DNA from: Rossellomorea arthrocnemi
Lineage (GTDB): Bacteria > Bacillota > Bacilli > Bacillales > Bacillaceae_B
NCBI RefSeq assembly: GCF_904424705.1
Contig: NZ_CAJGBF010000002.1
Coordinates: 248,001-312,000 of the forward strand
Direction: 5' to 3'
Length of the DNA stretch: 64,000 nt
In this document: one piece after another, positions 9,781-18,689 of the stretch
How the letters are laid out: each line of letters opens with the position of its first letter
Position numbering within the stretch: the stretch's first letter is position 1
The notes under the pieces: model-generated
Seen by the model: the letters and a program-made list of their open reading frames with translations, nothing else
Told to the model about the DNA's origin: nothing
Database searches by the model: none
Made by a program: the position numbers and the translations under genes

Positions 9781-10671
9781 TTAATGGTTCCTGGAAACGA
9801 TCAATTGGGCAATTTCTTCAAGGAGACTGGAATAGACCGGCAATCTATCAAGAGCAGCCAACGCTTCTTCCAAATGGAAATGAAGCTTTTCCTTCGCCCC
9901 TTTCATAGTCAGGAGACTTGGATACGTACTCTTATGTTTGGATTCGTCACTACCGACAGGTTTACCGATCATTTCTACGGAACCTTCTATGTCGAGTATG
10001 TCGTCCTGAATTTGAAAAGCGAGGCCGATATGATAGGCAAACATCTCAAGAAGCTTCAGTTCACCCTCAGTAGCTTCAGAAATAATTCCCCCTGCCATAA
10101 CACTGAACATAAGTAATTTACCCGTCTTATGAACGTGAATGTTCTCAAGCTCATTGGCTGTCAGTTGCTTCATTTCCCCTTCGATATCGGCAACTTGTCC
10201 ACCTACCATGCCCTCTGGACCAGCGCACTTAGCCAGAAGGGTCATAAGTCTAACCTTCACATCATTTGTCAGGAATGTATCTTCTGCAATGAATTGAAAA
10301 CCATATGTCAACAACCCGTCTCCTGCTAAAATGGCTACGGCTTCTCCATACATCTTATGATTCGTCGGCTTTCCCCTGCGTAAATCATCATCATCCATGG
10401 AAGGAAGATCATCATGGATCAGCGAATATGTATGAATCATTTCAAGAGCGGCGGCAGTATTTAACCCAAGCAAAGGATCCTTATTAAAGGTCCTGATCGC
10501 TGCCAATAGAAGAATGGGACGAATCCTTTTCCCACCTGCCTGCAGGGAATAGACCATGGCCTCCTTTAAAACTTTGGGCATCACGAGACCCTCGACGGTG
10601 TCGACCATATGTTTGATGATCATGTCTCCATGCTCTTGTTGAAACCTTTTCAGGTCAATCGGAGGATTCAC
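9781..10671 (-). CDS. ispA: Farnesyl diphosphate synthase (short-chain prenyltransferase)
   Basis: IspA builds geranyl and farnesyl diphosphate from IPP and DMAPP in the cytosol. The 296-residue protein has the first aspartate-rich motif DDLPSMD at residues 87-93 followed by DDDLRRGKPTNH. The second motif is DDILD near residue 230, preceded by GLAFQIQ. The N-terminal GGKRIRP substrate-binding motif is also present. It follows xseB by two bases and precedes OLE RNA, as in other OLE-bearing bacilli. Confidence 0.96.
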   Translation of the reverse strand: MNPPIDLKRFQQEHGDMIIKHMVDTVEGLVMPKVLKEAMVYSLQAGGKRIRPILLLAAIRTFNKDPLLGLNTAAALEMIHTYSLIHDDLPSMDDDDLRRGKPTNHKMYGEAVAILAGDGLLTYGFQFIAEDTFLTNDVKVRLMTLLAKCAGPEGMVGGQVADIEGEMKQLTANELENIHVHKTGKLLMFSVMAGGIISEATEGELKLLEMFAYHIGLAFQIQDDILDIEGSVEMIGKPVGSDESKHKSTYPSLLTMKGAKEKLHFHLEEALAALDRLPVYSSLLEEIAQLIVSRNH

Positions 10672-10673
10672 TC

Positions 10674-10907
10674 TTATTCCCCCTCATCCAGATCAAAGGA
10701 TTTTTCCCCGTCATCTGTTATCATTTTCGTTAATTGGTTTTCCGCTTTTTGCAATGTATCATGACAATATTTAGAAAGGTCCATCCCTTTCTGATAAAAT
10801 TCCAGCGCCTTCTCTAAAGGTACTTCCCCTTCTTCTAATTTTTCTACGATCTCTTCCAACTGTTCCATCGCTGTTTCAAATGATAGTTCTTCTTTAGACT
10901 TTGCCAT
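10674..10907 (-). CDS. xseB: Exodeoxyribonuclease VII small subunit
   Basis: XseB is the small subunit of exonuclease VII, which degrades single-stranded DNA and binds many copies per XseA. The 77-residue protein is a helical, acidic coiled-coil-forming chain with the family pattern ETAMEQLEEIVEKLEEGEVP then LEKALEFYQKGM. The ATG at 10907 lies inside the last codons of xseA, after GAAGAGGGTG, so the two are translationally coupled with a 14-base overlap. Confidence 0.95.
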   Translation of the reverse strand: MAKSKEELSFETAMEQLEEIVEKLEEGEVPLEKALEFYQKGMDLSKYCHDTLQKAENQLTKMITDDGEKSFDLDEGE

Positions 10908-12261
10908 TTTTTTCACCCTCTTCAACAGATTCAACTTCGCAATGTATTTTTCCATCTCTGACATTGATCTCCAAACGGTCACCTGTTTTGACTTGTCGAG
11001 ATGAGTTAATCAATTTACCTTCATCCTTATAGACCAGACTATATCCCCGGTCCATGATCTTCAAAGGACTGAGGGCATGTAAGGTGGAAAGAGCTGAACT
11101 GAAACGATGATTCTTTTCTTTCAGCACTTGTTTAAATTGTTTCTCCAGCCGTGTTTGCATAAACAGTACTCGTTCATTCTGCATTTTGATGAGTTGTGAC
11201 GGGTGAACTCGCTGTAACCTGGAATGAAGCCCGCTTAATTGGTCCCTGTTCTGCTTCACATGAAGACTGATATTTCTTTGTAAAAGATCCGTCAGTCGGT
11301 CGACGGTCTCGATCTTCTGCTGATAAAGATGACGGGGATTTCTTAAGGCGTACGATTTCATAAAACCATTCAATCGGTTTCTTTCACTTTGAAGTTTGGT
11401 TTTAAATGATTTAATCAATCGTAATTTACGATTCATGATTCTTTCCAACATATCGTCTATATGGGGGACCGCCAATTCGCCGGCAGCTGTTGGAGTTGGT
11501 GCCCGGAGATCCGCTACAAAGTCGGCAATCGTAAAGTCCGTTTCATGTCCAACAGCTGAAATGACGGGAACGTCGGATTCTACAATGGCATTTGCTACAA
11601 CCTCTTCATTGAATGCCCACAACTCTTCAATGGAACCGCCACCCCGGCCAATGATCAACACGTCTATATCCCCAAATCCGTTTACCTTTCTCATCGCCAC
11701 GGCAATTGAATTCGCCGCTTGCTCGCCTTGGACCAAAGCGGGAAATACAAGGATTTCACCAATAGGATAACGCCGTTTAATGGTTGTGATGATATCACGG
11801 ATTGCAGCACCCGTCGGTGAAGTGACAACGGCGATCCGCTTCGGGAATTTTGGAATCATCCGTTTGCGGCTATCATCAAAATAACCCGTTTTTTCGAGCT
11901 TTTCTTTCAGTTGTTCATAAGCTAAATAAAGCTCGCCAATTCCGTCGGGCTGCATTTCTTTCACATATATCTGATATTGCCCCCCTGACTCATACACGGA
12001 GATATCTCCGCGGATCAATACATTCATTCCATTTTCCGGCCTGAATTTCAAGGATTGATTATGACTCGAAAACATCACAGACAGGATGCGGGCTTTTTCG
12101 TCTTTCAAGGTGAAGTACATATGACCGCTTGAATGCCGTTTGAAGTTGGAAATCTCCCCTCGTACAAACAGGTTGGACAGGTGAGGATCCTTATCGAATT
12201 TACGTTTTATGTATTTTGTCAGAGCTTGTACCGTTAAATAACGCGATTGATCAAGTTCCAT
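10894..12261 (-). CDS. xseA: Exodeoxyribonuclease VII large subunit
   Basis: XseA is the catalytic subunit of exonuclease VII. The 455-residue protein has an N-terminal OB-fold (about residues 1-100, FVRGEISNFKRHSSGHMYF), a catalytic domain with VVTSPTGAAIRDI, IIGRGGGSIEELW and SAVGHETDFTIADFVAD, and a long C-terminal coiled coil. I prefer the ATG at 12261, nine or ten bases after AAGGAG. A GTG at 12267 is too close. It is the first gene of an xseA-xseB-ispA unit downstream of folD. Confidence 0.96.
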   Translation of the reverse strand: MELDQSRYLTVQALTKYIKRKFDKDPHLSNLFVRGEISNFKRHSSGHMYFTLKDEKARILSVMFSSHNQSLKFRPENGMNVLIRGDISVYESGGQYQIYVKEMQPDGIGELYLAYEQLKEKLEKTGYFDDSRKRMIPKFPKRIAVVTSPTGAAIRDIITTIKRRYPIGEILVFPALVQGEQAANSIAVAMRKVNGFGDIDVLIIGRGGGSIEELWAFNEEVVANAIVESDVPVISAVGHETDFTIADFVADLRAPTPTAAGELAVPHIDDMLERIMNRKLRLIKSFKTKLQSERNRLNGFMKSYALRNPRHLYQQKIETVDRLTDLLQRNISLHVKQNRDQLSGLHSRLQRVHPSQLIKMQNERVLFMQTRLEKQFKQVLKEKNHRFSSALSTLHALSPLKIMDRGYSLVYKDEGKLINSSRQVKTGDRLEINVRDGKIHCEVESVEEGEKNGKV

Positions 12262-12317
12262 GCTCACTGACTCCTTTGTTCCTTACATGATCTTAGAAAT
12301 TTCATATGTAGGAAGAC

Positions 12318-12355
12318 GGAAAGGGACCAGCGATTTGCTGTCCCTTTCCTTTTTT
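12318..12355 (+). terminator. Plus-oriented terminator-like hairpin between xseA and folD
   Basis: GGAAAGGGA and TCCCTTTCC with an inner CAGC/GCTG form a strong hairpin followed by TTTTTTGTT on the plus strand. On the minus strand, where both flanking genes are read, no T run follows. Its orientation would stop antisense transcription entering folD, or it may be a relic. Confidence 0.55.
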
Positions 12356-12377
12356 GTTATTTATATTGTACTATCTT

Positions 12378-13244
12378 TTAACCATTTTGGCGATTTTGAT
12401 AAGCCCATTCTGCAGATTTCACGGTGTTATAGAGGAGCATGGTAATCGTCATCGGGCCGACTCCCCCGGGAACCGGTGTGATTTTACCAGCTTTTGCCTT
12501 CACTTCCGTAAAATTCACGTCTCCACAAAGTTTGCCATTTTCATCGCGATTCATTCCTACATCGATGACAACAGCACCCGGTTTAATGTCTTCAGCACCG
12601 ATCAGGTTTGCTTTACCAACAGCAGAGACGATGATATCAGCCTGTTTTGTGTAAAAGGACATATCTTGCGTTTTTGAATGACAATACGTCACCGTCGCAT
12701 TCCGATTCAGGAATAAGTGACCTGCCGGCTTTCCGACAATATTACTCCGCCCTAATATAACAACATGTTTTCCTTCTGCAGAAATGTTTTCATAGTCAAG
12801 CATTTTCATGATTCCAAGCGGTGTACAGGAATAGAAGGTATCTTGGTTAGTCACCATTTTCCCAATCGATACAGGATGAAAACCGTCCACATCTTTCGAT
12901 GGAGAAATTGTTTCAATCACAGTAATCGGGTTAATATGATCCGGTAGCGGCAGTTGAACAAGAATTCCATGAATATGGTCTTGTACATTTAACTCTCCAA
13001 TTTTATCCAGAAGCTCTTCCTGAGTGAGACTGGTTTCATACTGATAAAGTTCTGAATGAATCCCAAGATCACTGCACGCTTTTCTCTTCATTTTCACATA
13101 GGAATGAGAAGCATGATTGTCCCCAACCAGGATCACCGCCAAACCAGGGGTGACATGTTGTTCCTTCAGCTGTTCAATCTGACTCTTTAATTGTTGTCGA
13201 TAATGATTAGCAATGAGTTTGCCATCAATTATAGAAGCAGACAT
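12378..13244 (-). CDS. folD: FolD, methylene-THF dehydrogenase/cyclohydrolase
   Basis: FolD interconverts 5,10-methylene-, 5,10-methenyl- and 10-formyl-tetrahydrofolate, supplying one-carbon units. The 288-residue protein shows the catalytic YVKMKRKACSDLGI region (Tyr and Lys near residues 50-54), the PLPDHI loop, the NADP-binding ILGRSNIVGKPAGHL segment and the C-terminal PVPGGVGPMTI signature. The start MSASIIDGK follows GGGGCGAGTGG. It follows nusB by about 20 bases. Confidence 0.97.
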   Translation of the reverse strand: MSASIIDGKLIANHYRQQLKSQIEQLKEQHVTPGLAVILVGDNHASHSYVKMKRKACSDLGIHSELYQYETSLTQEELLDKIGELNVQDHIHGILVQLPLPDHINPITVIETISPSKDVDGFHPVSIGKMVTNQDTFYSCTPLGIMKMLDYENISAEGKHVVILGRSNIVGKPAGHLFLNRNATVTYCHSKTQDMSFYTKQADIIVSAVGKANLIGAEDIKPGAVVIDVGMNRDENGKLCGDVNFTEVKAKAGKITPVPGGVGPMTITMLLYNTVKSAEWAYQNRQNG

Positions 13245-13265
13245 TCCACTCGCCCCTTTACATTG

Positions 13266-13652
13266 TTAGGATTGACCTACTTTTGAAAGAACGCCATTGA
13301 TAAATTTACTGGATTGATCATCTCCAAAGGTCTTTGCAATTTCAACCGCTTCATTAATGACGACTTTGTTCGGAACATCGTCTACAAACAGAAGCTCGTA
13401 CACGCCCAATCGTAAAATGTTCCGATCAACTTTCGCCAGGCGGTCAAAGGACCATTTTTCGAGGTTTTCACGAATATGTCCATCGATCCGTTCCTGATTC
13501 TCAATGAACCCCAAAACAAGCTGCTCTAGATAGGCATCCATCTTCTCCTCATCTTCCAACACGTTCGTTAAAGCAATTTCCGGCTCAATATCACTCATAT
13601 CTATTTGAAATAACGCCTGTAAAGCCTTTTCACGGGCAACTCTTCTCTTCAT
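13266..13652 (-). CDS. nusB: NusB, transcription antitermination factor
   Basis: NusB with NusE/S10 binds boxA RNA in rRNA leaders and supports antitermination. The 128-residue all-helical protein begins MKRRVAREKALQALFQIDM and has the family segments WSFDRLAKVDRNILRLGVYELL and NEAVEIAKTFGDDQSSKFINGVL. It leads the nusB-folD pair. A repeat cluster lies in its 5' region. Confidence 0.96.
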   Translation of the reverse strand: MKRRVAREKALQALFQIDMSDIEPEIALTNVLEDEEKMDAYLEQLVLGFIENQERIDGHIRENLEKWSFDRLAKVDRNILRLGVYELLFVDDVPNKVVINEAVEIAKTFGDDQSSKFINGVLSKVGQS

Positions 13653-13754
13653 CTTCTAATTACTCCTTTTACTCCATCAATTTTCATACCTTTGATAATA
13701 GCACAAACCAGGGGCAATACGCACGTCTATCTAAAAAAATCAATATTCTGACAA

Positions 13755-13875
13755 GAAAAGCGGAGGCGGGTTGGTCAGGCCCGACAAGCATTTCTGGAAA
13801 ATCCCTGAAGGCGTTCTTTGCCTTTGGGGATTTTTCAGAAATGACCTCGAGGGACTACCCGGCGGAGCTGGACAA
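13755..13875 (+). repeat. Hairpin repeat, copy B1
   Basis: A 121-bp unit from GAAAAGCGGAGGCGGG to GGAGCTGGACAA. The arms CATTTCTGGAAAATCCC and GGGATTTTTCAGAAATG pair with a single G-U. The outer arm CGGGTTGGTC pairs with GACTACCCG. Nearly identical to B3 over its first 100 bases. Confidence 0.85.
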
Positions 13876-13877
13876 TA

Positions 13878-14000
13878 GAAAAGCGGAGGGGCTTTGCCGA
13901 GAGGCGACAAGCATATGACGAACCATCCGGAAAGGCGTTCTTTGCCTTTTTGGATGGTTTGTCATATGACCTCGAGCCTCTAAGCCCCGGAGCTGGACAA
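13878..14000 (+). repeat. Hairpin repeat, copy B2
   Basis: A 123-bp unit with arms CATATGACGAACCATCC and GGATGGTTTGTCATATG, complementary apart from one G-U. The outer arm GGGGCTTTG faces TAAGCCCC. Flanks and loop match the family, but the arms differ completely from B1 and B3. Confidence 0.85.
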
Positions 14001-14001
14001 A

Positions 14002-14150
14002 GAAAAGCGGAGGCGGGTTGGTCAGGTCCGACAAGCATTTCTGGAAAATCCCTGAAGGCGTTCTTTGCCTTTGGGGATTTTTCAGAAATGACCTCGAGGG
14101 ACAAGGAGGCGGATGCAGCCCCAATGAATGAATACGGCAGCTTCACGCAA
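14002..14150 (+). repeat. Hairpin repeat, copy B3 with variant right end
   Basis: Its first 100 bases match B1 except for one C/T difference. After ACCTCGAGGGA the usual GGAGCTGGACAA end is replaced by ACAAGGAGGCGGATGCAGCC and a tail ending near 14150. The right end is therefore of a different type or has been rearranged. Confidence 0.75.
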
Positions 14151-14211
14151 TAATCCATCTTTCTTACAAAATCCCTAACTCCTTTATATCCCAGACACAA
14201 ACCCAGAACAC

Positions 14212-14240
14212 AAAAAAAGAACGGTCCACTAAAGGACCGT
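14212..14240 (-). terminator. Terminator after yqhY
   Basis: ACGGTCCTTTAGTGGACCGT on the minus strand, followed by TCTTTTTTT. It ends the accB-accC-yqhY unit and separates it from nusB-folD. Confidence 0.85.
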
Positions 14241-14246
14241 CCCCGA

Positions 14247-14657
14247 TTACATTTCGTCTTCTATTTCAGCTTCAAACTTTTGATTTTCAAATTGAACGCC
14301 TACGATATGAACATTCACTTCGTCTGCTTCCAAGGCAGTCATGTTAAGCAAGGCTTGACGAATATTGTCCTGGATTTTTTGAGCAACTGTCGGGATCGCT
14401 ACACCGAATTTCATGATGCAGTACACATCCACGATGATTCCTTCTTCAGCAAGCTCCACTTTGACACCTTTACCGTGGTTTTTCTTTCCAAGACGCTCGA
14501 CGACACCTGTAGCGAAGTTCCCTCGCATTTGAGATACGCCTTCCACTTCTGACGCGGCGATACCCGCGATTACTTCAATCACTTCAGGTGCGATTTCAAT
14601 CTTCCCAAGACCGTCTTTACCGTGAGACATTTGTAAAAGGTTTTGATTTTCCGCCAT
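14247..14657 (-). CDS. yqhY: YqhY, Asp23/Gls24 family protein
   Basis: Asp23/Gls24-family (DUF322) proteins are conserved in Firmicutes. YqhY is nearly always encoded after accBC, and its loss in B. subtilis disturbs acetyl-CoA carboxylase activity. The 136-residue soluble protein has the family core from IEIAPEVIEVIAGIAASEVEG through VDVYCIMKFGVAIPTVAQKI. The biochemical role is not shown by sequence. It lies 25 bases after accC. Confidence 0.93.
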   Translation of the reverse strand: MAENQNLLQMSHGKDGLGKIEIAPEVIEVIAGIAASEVEGVSQMRGNFATGVVERLGKKNHGKGVKVELAEEGIIVDVYCIMKFGVAIPTVAQKIQDNIRQALLNMTALEADEVNVHIVGVQFENQKFEAEIEDEM

Positions 14658-14681
14658 TTAAGGCACCTCCCTGAATTCACA

Positions 14682-16034
14682 CTAGGATTTCATTACTTCA
14701 TATTTCTCTAAGAATTTCGTATTAAACTCTCCACCAACAAAGGTTTCATGATCTAATAGTTTCAAATGGAACGGTATGGTTGTGTGCACACCTTCTACCA
14801 CAAATTCACTTAGAGCGCGTTTCATTCTTGAAATGGCTTCTTCCCGTGTCGCTCCATAGGTAATCACCTTGGCAATCATGCTATCGTAATAAGGAGGGAT
14901 CATATATCCAGGATATGCGGCTGAATCGATTCTTACGCCAATTCCGCCTGGTGGGAGATACATTTCAATCCGACCTGCTGAGGGCATGAAATTCTTCTCT
15001 GGGTTCTCTGCATTAATACGACATTCAATAGCCCAACCAGTGAACGTTACTTCTTCTTGTGTTAGAGAAAGTTTTTCTCCTGATGCCACGAGAATCTGTT
15101 CTTTAATCAGATCGACACCTGTGACCTGCTCGGTTACCGGGTGCTCCACTTGAATACGTGTGTTCATTTCCATAAAGTAGAATGTTTGATTTACGTAATC
15201 ATATATAAATTCTACCGTGCCGGCACCAGTATAATCAACTGCTTTGGCTGCTTTTACTGCTGCTTCCCCCATTTTAACACGAACTTCTTCTGTTAAAGCA
15301 GGTGATGGTGTTTCTTCAATCAGTTTTTGAAGGCGGCGCTGAATTGTACAGTCCCGCTCTCCAAGATGGATCACGTTTCCGAAGTTATCGGCAAGTACCT
15401 GAATTTCCACATGTCTGAAATCCTCAATGAATTTCTCGATATATACACCTGGATTTCCGAATGCAGTCATGGCTTCCTGCTGGGTGATCGTCACTCCTTT
15501 AACAAGCTCTTCCTGACTTTTCGCGACACGGATTCCTTTACCTCCACCACCTGCAGTGGCTTTGATGATTACAGGATACCCCATGGATTCTGCAAGTTGA
15601 ACAGCATCTTCAGCATCTTTCACAATTCCTTTTGAACCGGGTACGATGGGAACACCGGCTTCTCTCATGGTTTCACGAGCCACGTCTTTCGTCCCCATCT
15701 TCGAGATCGCTTCAGGTGAAGGGCCAATGAAGATGATGTTGCAATCACGGCATAAATCTGCAAAATCAGAGTTCTCGGCTAAAAATCCATATCCCGGGTG
15801 AATGGCATCACAATCCGTCAATTTTGCCACACTTATGATGTTTGTAAAGTTCAGGTAGCTGTCCTTCGATGCTGTGGGACCGATACAATATGCTTCGTCT
15901 GCTAATTGTACATGAAGAGCTTCTTTGTCGGCTTCAGAATAAACGGCTACACTTTCAATGCCTAAATCTCGGCAGGCACGGATGATACGCACCGCAATTT
16001 CTCCTCGATTAGCAATTAATACCTTTTTTATCAT
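14682..16034 (-). CDS. accC: Acetyl-CoA carboxylase biotin carboxylase subunit
   Basis: AccC carboxylates the biotin on AccB with ATP and bicarbonate, the first half-reaction of fatty acid synthesis. The 450-residue protein opens [20 protein letters not shown]. It has the ATP-grasp glycine loop [24 protein letters not shown], the catalytic [14 protein letters not shown] segment and ECRINAENP. It follows accB by 15 bases. Confidence 0.98.
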   Translation of the reverse strand: MIKKVLIANRGEIAVRIIRACRDLGIESVAVYSEADKEALHVQLADEAYCIGPTASKDSYLNFTNIISVAKLTDCDAIHPGYGFLAENSDFADLCRDCNIIFIGPSPEAISKMGTKDVARETMREAGVPIVPGSKGIVKDAEDAVQLAESMGYPVIIKATAGGGGKGIRVAKSQEELVKGVTITQQEAMTAFGNPGVYIEKFIEDFRHVEIQVLADNFGNVIHLGERDCTIQRRLQKLIEETPSPALTEEVRVKMGEAAVKAAKAVDYTGAGTVEFIYDYVNQTFYFMEMNTRIQVEHPVTEQVTGVDLIKEQILVASGEKLSLTQEEVTFTGWAIECRINAENPEKNFMPSAGRIEMYLPPGGIGVRIDSAAYPGYMIPPYYDSMIAKVITYGATREEAISRMKRALSEFVVEGVHTTIPFHLKLLDHETFVGGEFNTKFLEKYEVMKS

Positions 16035-16049
16035 GTCTATTTTCGCTCC

Positions 16050-16565
16050 TTATTCAGGTTTAACCAAGAATAACGGCTGTCCATATTCAACTAATTGACC
16101 GTCTTTTACTAAGATTTCTACGATTTCACCTTTTGCTTCGGCTTCAATCTCATTAAATAGTTTCATGGCTTCTACGATACATACAACAGAGCTTTCATCG
16201 ACTTTATCTCCGACTTTCACATATGGTCCTGATTCAGGAGAAGAAGATTGATAGAACGTACCAACCATCGGAGACGTGATTTTATGTAAGTTTGAATTCT
16301 CCACATTTGCTTGTGGAGCTTCCTTTTCTTCTGCATTTACAGAAGGAGCAGCACTTTGCACAGGTGCCTGCTGAACAGCCTGGGCTGCGGGTTTTACCTC
16401 TTCGACTGCTTGCACCACTTGCGGTTGAGCAGAAACCGTTACACCATTATTCTTCTTTAGGTTAATTTTTGAACCATCATGCTCGTATGTAAACTCTTCA
16501 ACACTAGACTGATCTACGAGTTTGATTATTTCGCGAATTTCTTGAATTTTCAACACTGTTGACAC
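16050..16565 (-). CDS. accB: Biotin carboxyl carrier protein of acetyl-CoA carboxylase
   Basis: AccB carries biotin between the carboxylase and transferase halves of acetyl-CoA carboxylase. The 171-residue protein has an N-terminal helix, an Ala/Pro/Gln-rich linker (about residues 45-90) and a C-terminal biotinyl domain, with the biotin-accepting lysine at K135 in VEAMKL. The 260 bases upstream hold its promoter and the spoIIIA terminator. Confidence 0.97.
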   Translation of the reverse strand: MSTVLKIQEIREIIKLVDQSSVEEFTYEHDGSKINLKKNNGVTVSAQPQVVQAVEEVKPAAQAVQQAPVQSAAPSVNAEEKEAPQANVENSNLHKITSPMVGTFYQSSSPESGPYVKVGDKVDESSVVCIVEAMKLFNEIEAEAKGEIVEILVKDGQLVEYGQPLFLVKPE

Positions 16566-16771
16566 CCCTCTTATAGTTTTAAAAATTATGACTAGCTACT
16601 AATATCATACGATAATACCACGTATAAATTCAATATGCGATTCCTACTATCCTATAAAGCGCATACACCACTACCTCTATTCTAGACCTTTTTCCGGAAA
16701 AAATAAAATAATAGAAAGGGATTTTTAATTTCTCTAATGAAAATGTTCAATAACAGACCCTTTCCACAACC

Positions 16772-16812
16772 AAAACACAAATAAGCCGCCTAAAGGTGTC
16801 CTTTTAGGCGGC
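16772..16812 (-). terminator. Terminator of the spoIIIA operon
   Basis: GCCGCCTAAAAGG and CCTTTAGGCGGC form a strong hairpin on the minus strand just after the spoIIIAH stop, followed by TTATTTGTGTTTT. Confidence 0.85.
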
Positions 16813-16829
16813 ACAGTTTCTTGTAATGG

Positions 16830-17384
16830 TTAGTTTGCCGGCTGAAATTCTACAGCCACTGGTTTCATTTGTCCAACTTCACTCATCACGAGGCGGATGA
16901 TTTCGTTGGCATCTGCTTTAGAGTGCTCTTTATCCGATTTCACTGTGATCCGGATATTTTCACCATTCGCTCTTACCAAAGCATCCTTATAACCCATGGT
17001 CTTAATCATCGTTTCGAGAACTGATTCCGTCATGGCCATTTCACGAAGATTTTCCATTTGCTCATAGGCGGCACTCTTTTCTTCTGCTGATACATCAGCG
17101 TTTGCGACCTTTGCTTCGAGTTCTTCACGAAGTTGTTCACGCTGGTCTGTCACTTCTAAACGGAGTGCTTCAAACATTTCATTCCCTGCCGCGTCGGTCA
17201 CCACTTCCATGTCAGTGCCTGACATCGTTTCTTTATCCCCATCCTTCGCCTGCTCTTTTCCATCCTTTTCCTGATAGGCCATATCTGTCGCCTGCTGCGT
17301 TGGTGATGTAATGTAATAAACAGAGAGTACGATCACAAGGCTCAACATTGTTAATAACCAAACTGTTTGCTTTTTAAGTAACAT
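16830..17384 (-). CDS. spoIIIAH: SpoIIIAH, mother-cell half of the forespore channel
   Basis: SpoIIIAH is made in the mother cell and binds SpoIIQ from the forespore across the intermembrane space, forming part of the feeding channel. The 184-residue protein has one N-terminal membrane helix (about residues 8-27), a Lys/Asp/Glu-rich linker and a C-terminal ring-building (YscJ/FliF-like) domain ending VRANGENIRITVKSDKEH and the final beta segment. It is somewhat shorter than the B. subtilis protein, mostly in the linker. Confidence 0.94.
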   Translation of the reverse strand: MLLKKQTVWLLTMLSLVIVLSVYYITSPTQQATDMAYQEKDGKEQAKDGDKETMSGTDMEVVTDAAGNEMFEALRLEVTDQREQLREELEAKVANADVSAEEKSAAYEQMENLREMAMTESVLETMIKTMGYKDALVRANGENIRITVKSDKEHSKADANEIIRLVMSEVGQMKPVAVEFQPAN

Positions 17385-17398
17385 CTATCATTTCCCCC

Positions 17399-18052
17399 TT
17401 ATTGTTTGGGCAGGACCGATACCCTGTGGCTTGGAACATTAAGTGAACGGGTGACGGCCTCTATAATCCATTTTTTGATTTGTATGTTATCGGCACCTTT
17501 TGCTACTACAAGGACACCGCTGACTTTAGGTTTTTTCGTTTCTTTCACAATGGGAACTTCTTTATCACCGTTGTTTACGATGACGATTTCTTCGTCCTTG
17601 GATTTATCTTCTACGGACCTCTTCCCACCATTTTTATCTTCTTCATCAGTGGATTGAGTTTGTGTGGATTCATTCTTCTCGTATATCTTTGACTCCGTCG
17701 CTTCCACATTGACCACTACGTACACATCGCTTACCCCGACGATTTGATCAAGGGCTTCTTTTAATTGATTTTCGTATTGATCTTCATAACCTCTCATCGA
17801 ACCGTCCGATTCCTTTTGATTGGATCCGAAGGTCGCCATTTCGTCATTGATTCCTCCATCCGCCGGTTTTGCCACCTCAAGCCCTTTATCACTGCTCCAC
17901 AGATCACTGATCAGCATGAAAGCAACTCCTATAAGCAGCACAATGAGAAAGTAATGCAGCCTTTTCCCTTTTTTATCCTTGGGTGGAGAGTTCGCGTCTT
18001 CCTTTGACAACCATTCCTTCAAAGCATTTAGCGGACCTTTATTAAAGTTCAT
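17399..18052 (-). CDS. spoIIIAG: SpoIIIAG, channel ring protein
   Basis: SpoIIIAG forms a large secretin-like ring in the mother-cell membrane as part of the SpoIIIA-SpoIIQ channel. The 217-residue protein has a membrane helix at about residues 30-48, then a ring-building domain with LDQIVGVSDVYVVVNVEATE and, after a Lys/Glu/Asp insertion (about residues 120-155), VSGVLVVAKGADNIQIKKWI. The chosen ATG at 18052 overlaps the spoIIIAF stop by 11 bases. A start eight codons upstream is possible. Confidence 0.93.
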   Translation of the reverse strand: MNFNKGPLNALKEWLSKEDANSPPKDKKGKRLHYFLIVLLIGVAFMLISDLWSSDKGLEVAKPADGGINDEMATFGSNQKESDGSMRGYEDQYENQLKEALDQIVGVSDVYVVVNVEATESKIYEKNESTQTQSTDEEDKNGGKRSVEDKSKDEEIVIVNNGDKEVPIVKETKKPKVSGVLVVAKGADNIQIKKWIIEAVTRSLNVPSHRVSVLPKQ

Positions 18053-18671
18053 TTGCTTCCCCAGTCCCCCCTTCAACTGTAATGATTATTTTGTCTTGTG
18101 TAAGATTCCATTGTTTGGCAAGTAAGGAGGCCAGTTGGGCAGTATCTTCGTCGGATGTTTTCTTTTTCGCTTCAGCCCCCGTGTCGATCTCCACGTTTTG
18201 GACCGTTTCAATCGTGCTGTGATTTTCATTTTCCTTGTTTTTCAATATCACTGACACTTCTGTAATACTTTCCGGAACCTTTTCTAAGTCATCTGCCTGT
18301 ATGGTCACCTTCTCAATGACTTTACCGTGTTCATCCATCATCTCCTTTTCTGCTTGTTGTTTCATTTGGACAGCCATCTGTTCTAAAATATATGCACGTT
18401 GTGAGGCTTGTATTTCTTTTTTCTTCATTTCTATTACATTTTCTACGGATTTATTCTGGGAAGAACCATTTAAGTCTATAGAATTCATCACCTCATCAAA
18501 ATCGGTGGACATTAATTTGAAGAGTGGTGTAAGGATGATGGTGATCAATAATAAGCCTGTCACGATCTTGGCATATTTCTGCATATTGGAGCTTGGAAGA
18601 AGCATGTCAATGACGGTGGCTAAGAGAACAAAGATAATGATATTTGTAATCCAATCGGTGAGAAATGACAT
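18042..18671 (-). CDS. spoIIIAF: SpoIIIAF
   Basis: SpoIIIAF is an essential membrane component of the SpoIIIA complex. The 209-residue product has two N-terminal membrane helices (about residues 5-22 and 35-53) and a hydrophilic remainder with KLMSTDFDEVMNSIDL and a C-terminal ring-building-like fold ending AKQWNLTQDKIIITVEGG. It is 18 bases downstream of spoIIIAE and overlaps spoIIIAG. Confidence 0.93.
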   Translation of the reverse strand: MSFLTDWITNIIIFVLLATVIDMLLPSSNMQKYAKIVTGLLLITIILTPLFKLMSTDFDEVMNSIDLNGSSQNKSVENVIEMKKKEIQASQRAYILEQMAVQMKQQAEKEMMDEHGKVIEKVTIQADDLEKVPESITEVSVILKNKENENHSTIETVQNVEIDTGAEAKKKTSDEDTAQLASLLAKQWNLTQDKIIITVEGGTGEANEL

Positions 18672-18689
18672 GACGGAACTCCTTCCTTC

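Noticed and set aside
13755..14150. CRISPR-like array of direct repeats
   Set aside because: Units are about 120 bp, abut each other with only two to three bases between and have no unique spacers. Each is a long palindrome, and no cas genes are present.
13835..14200. Open frames of 121 and 89 residues across the B repeats (and similar ones at 5300-5544 and 50351-50566)
   Set aside because: They run through palindromic repeats, duplicate the repeat sequence in translation and have no ribosome-binding site or family resemblance.
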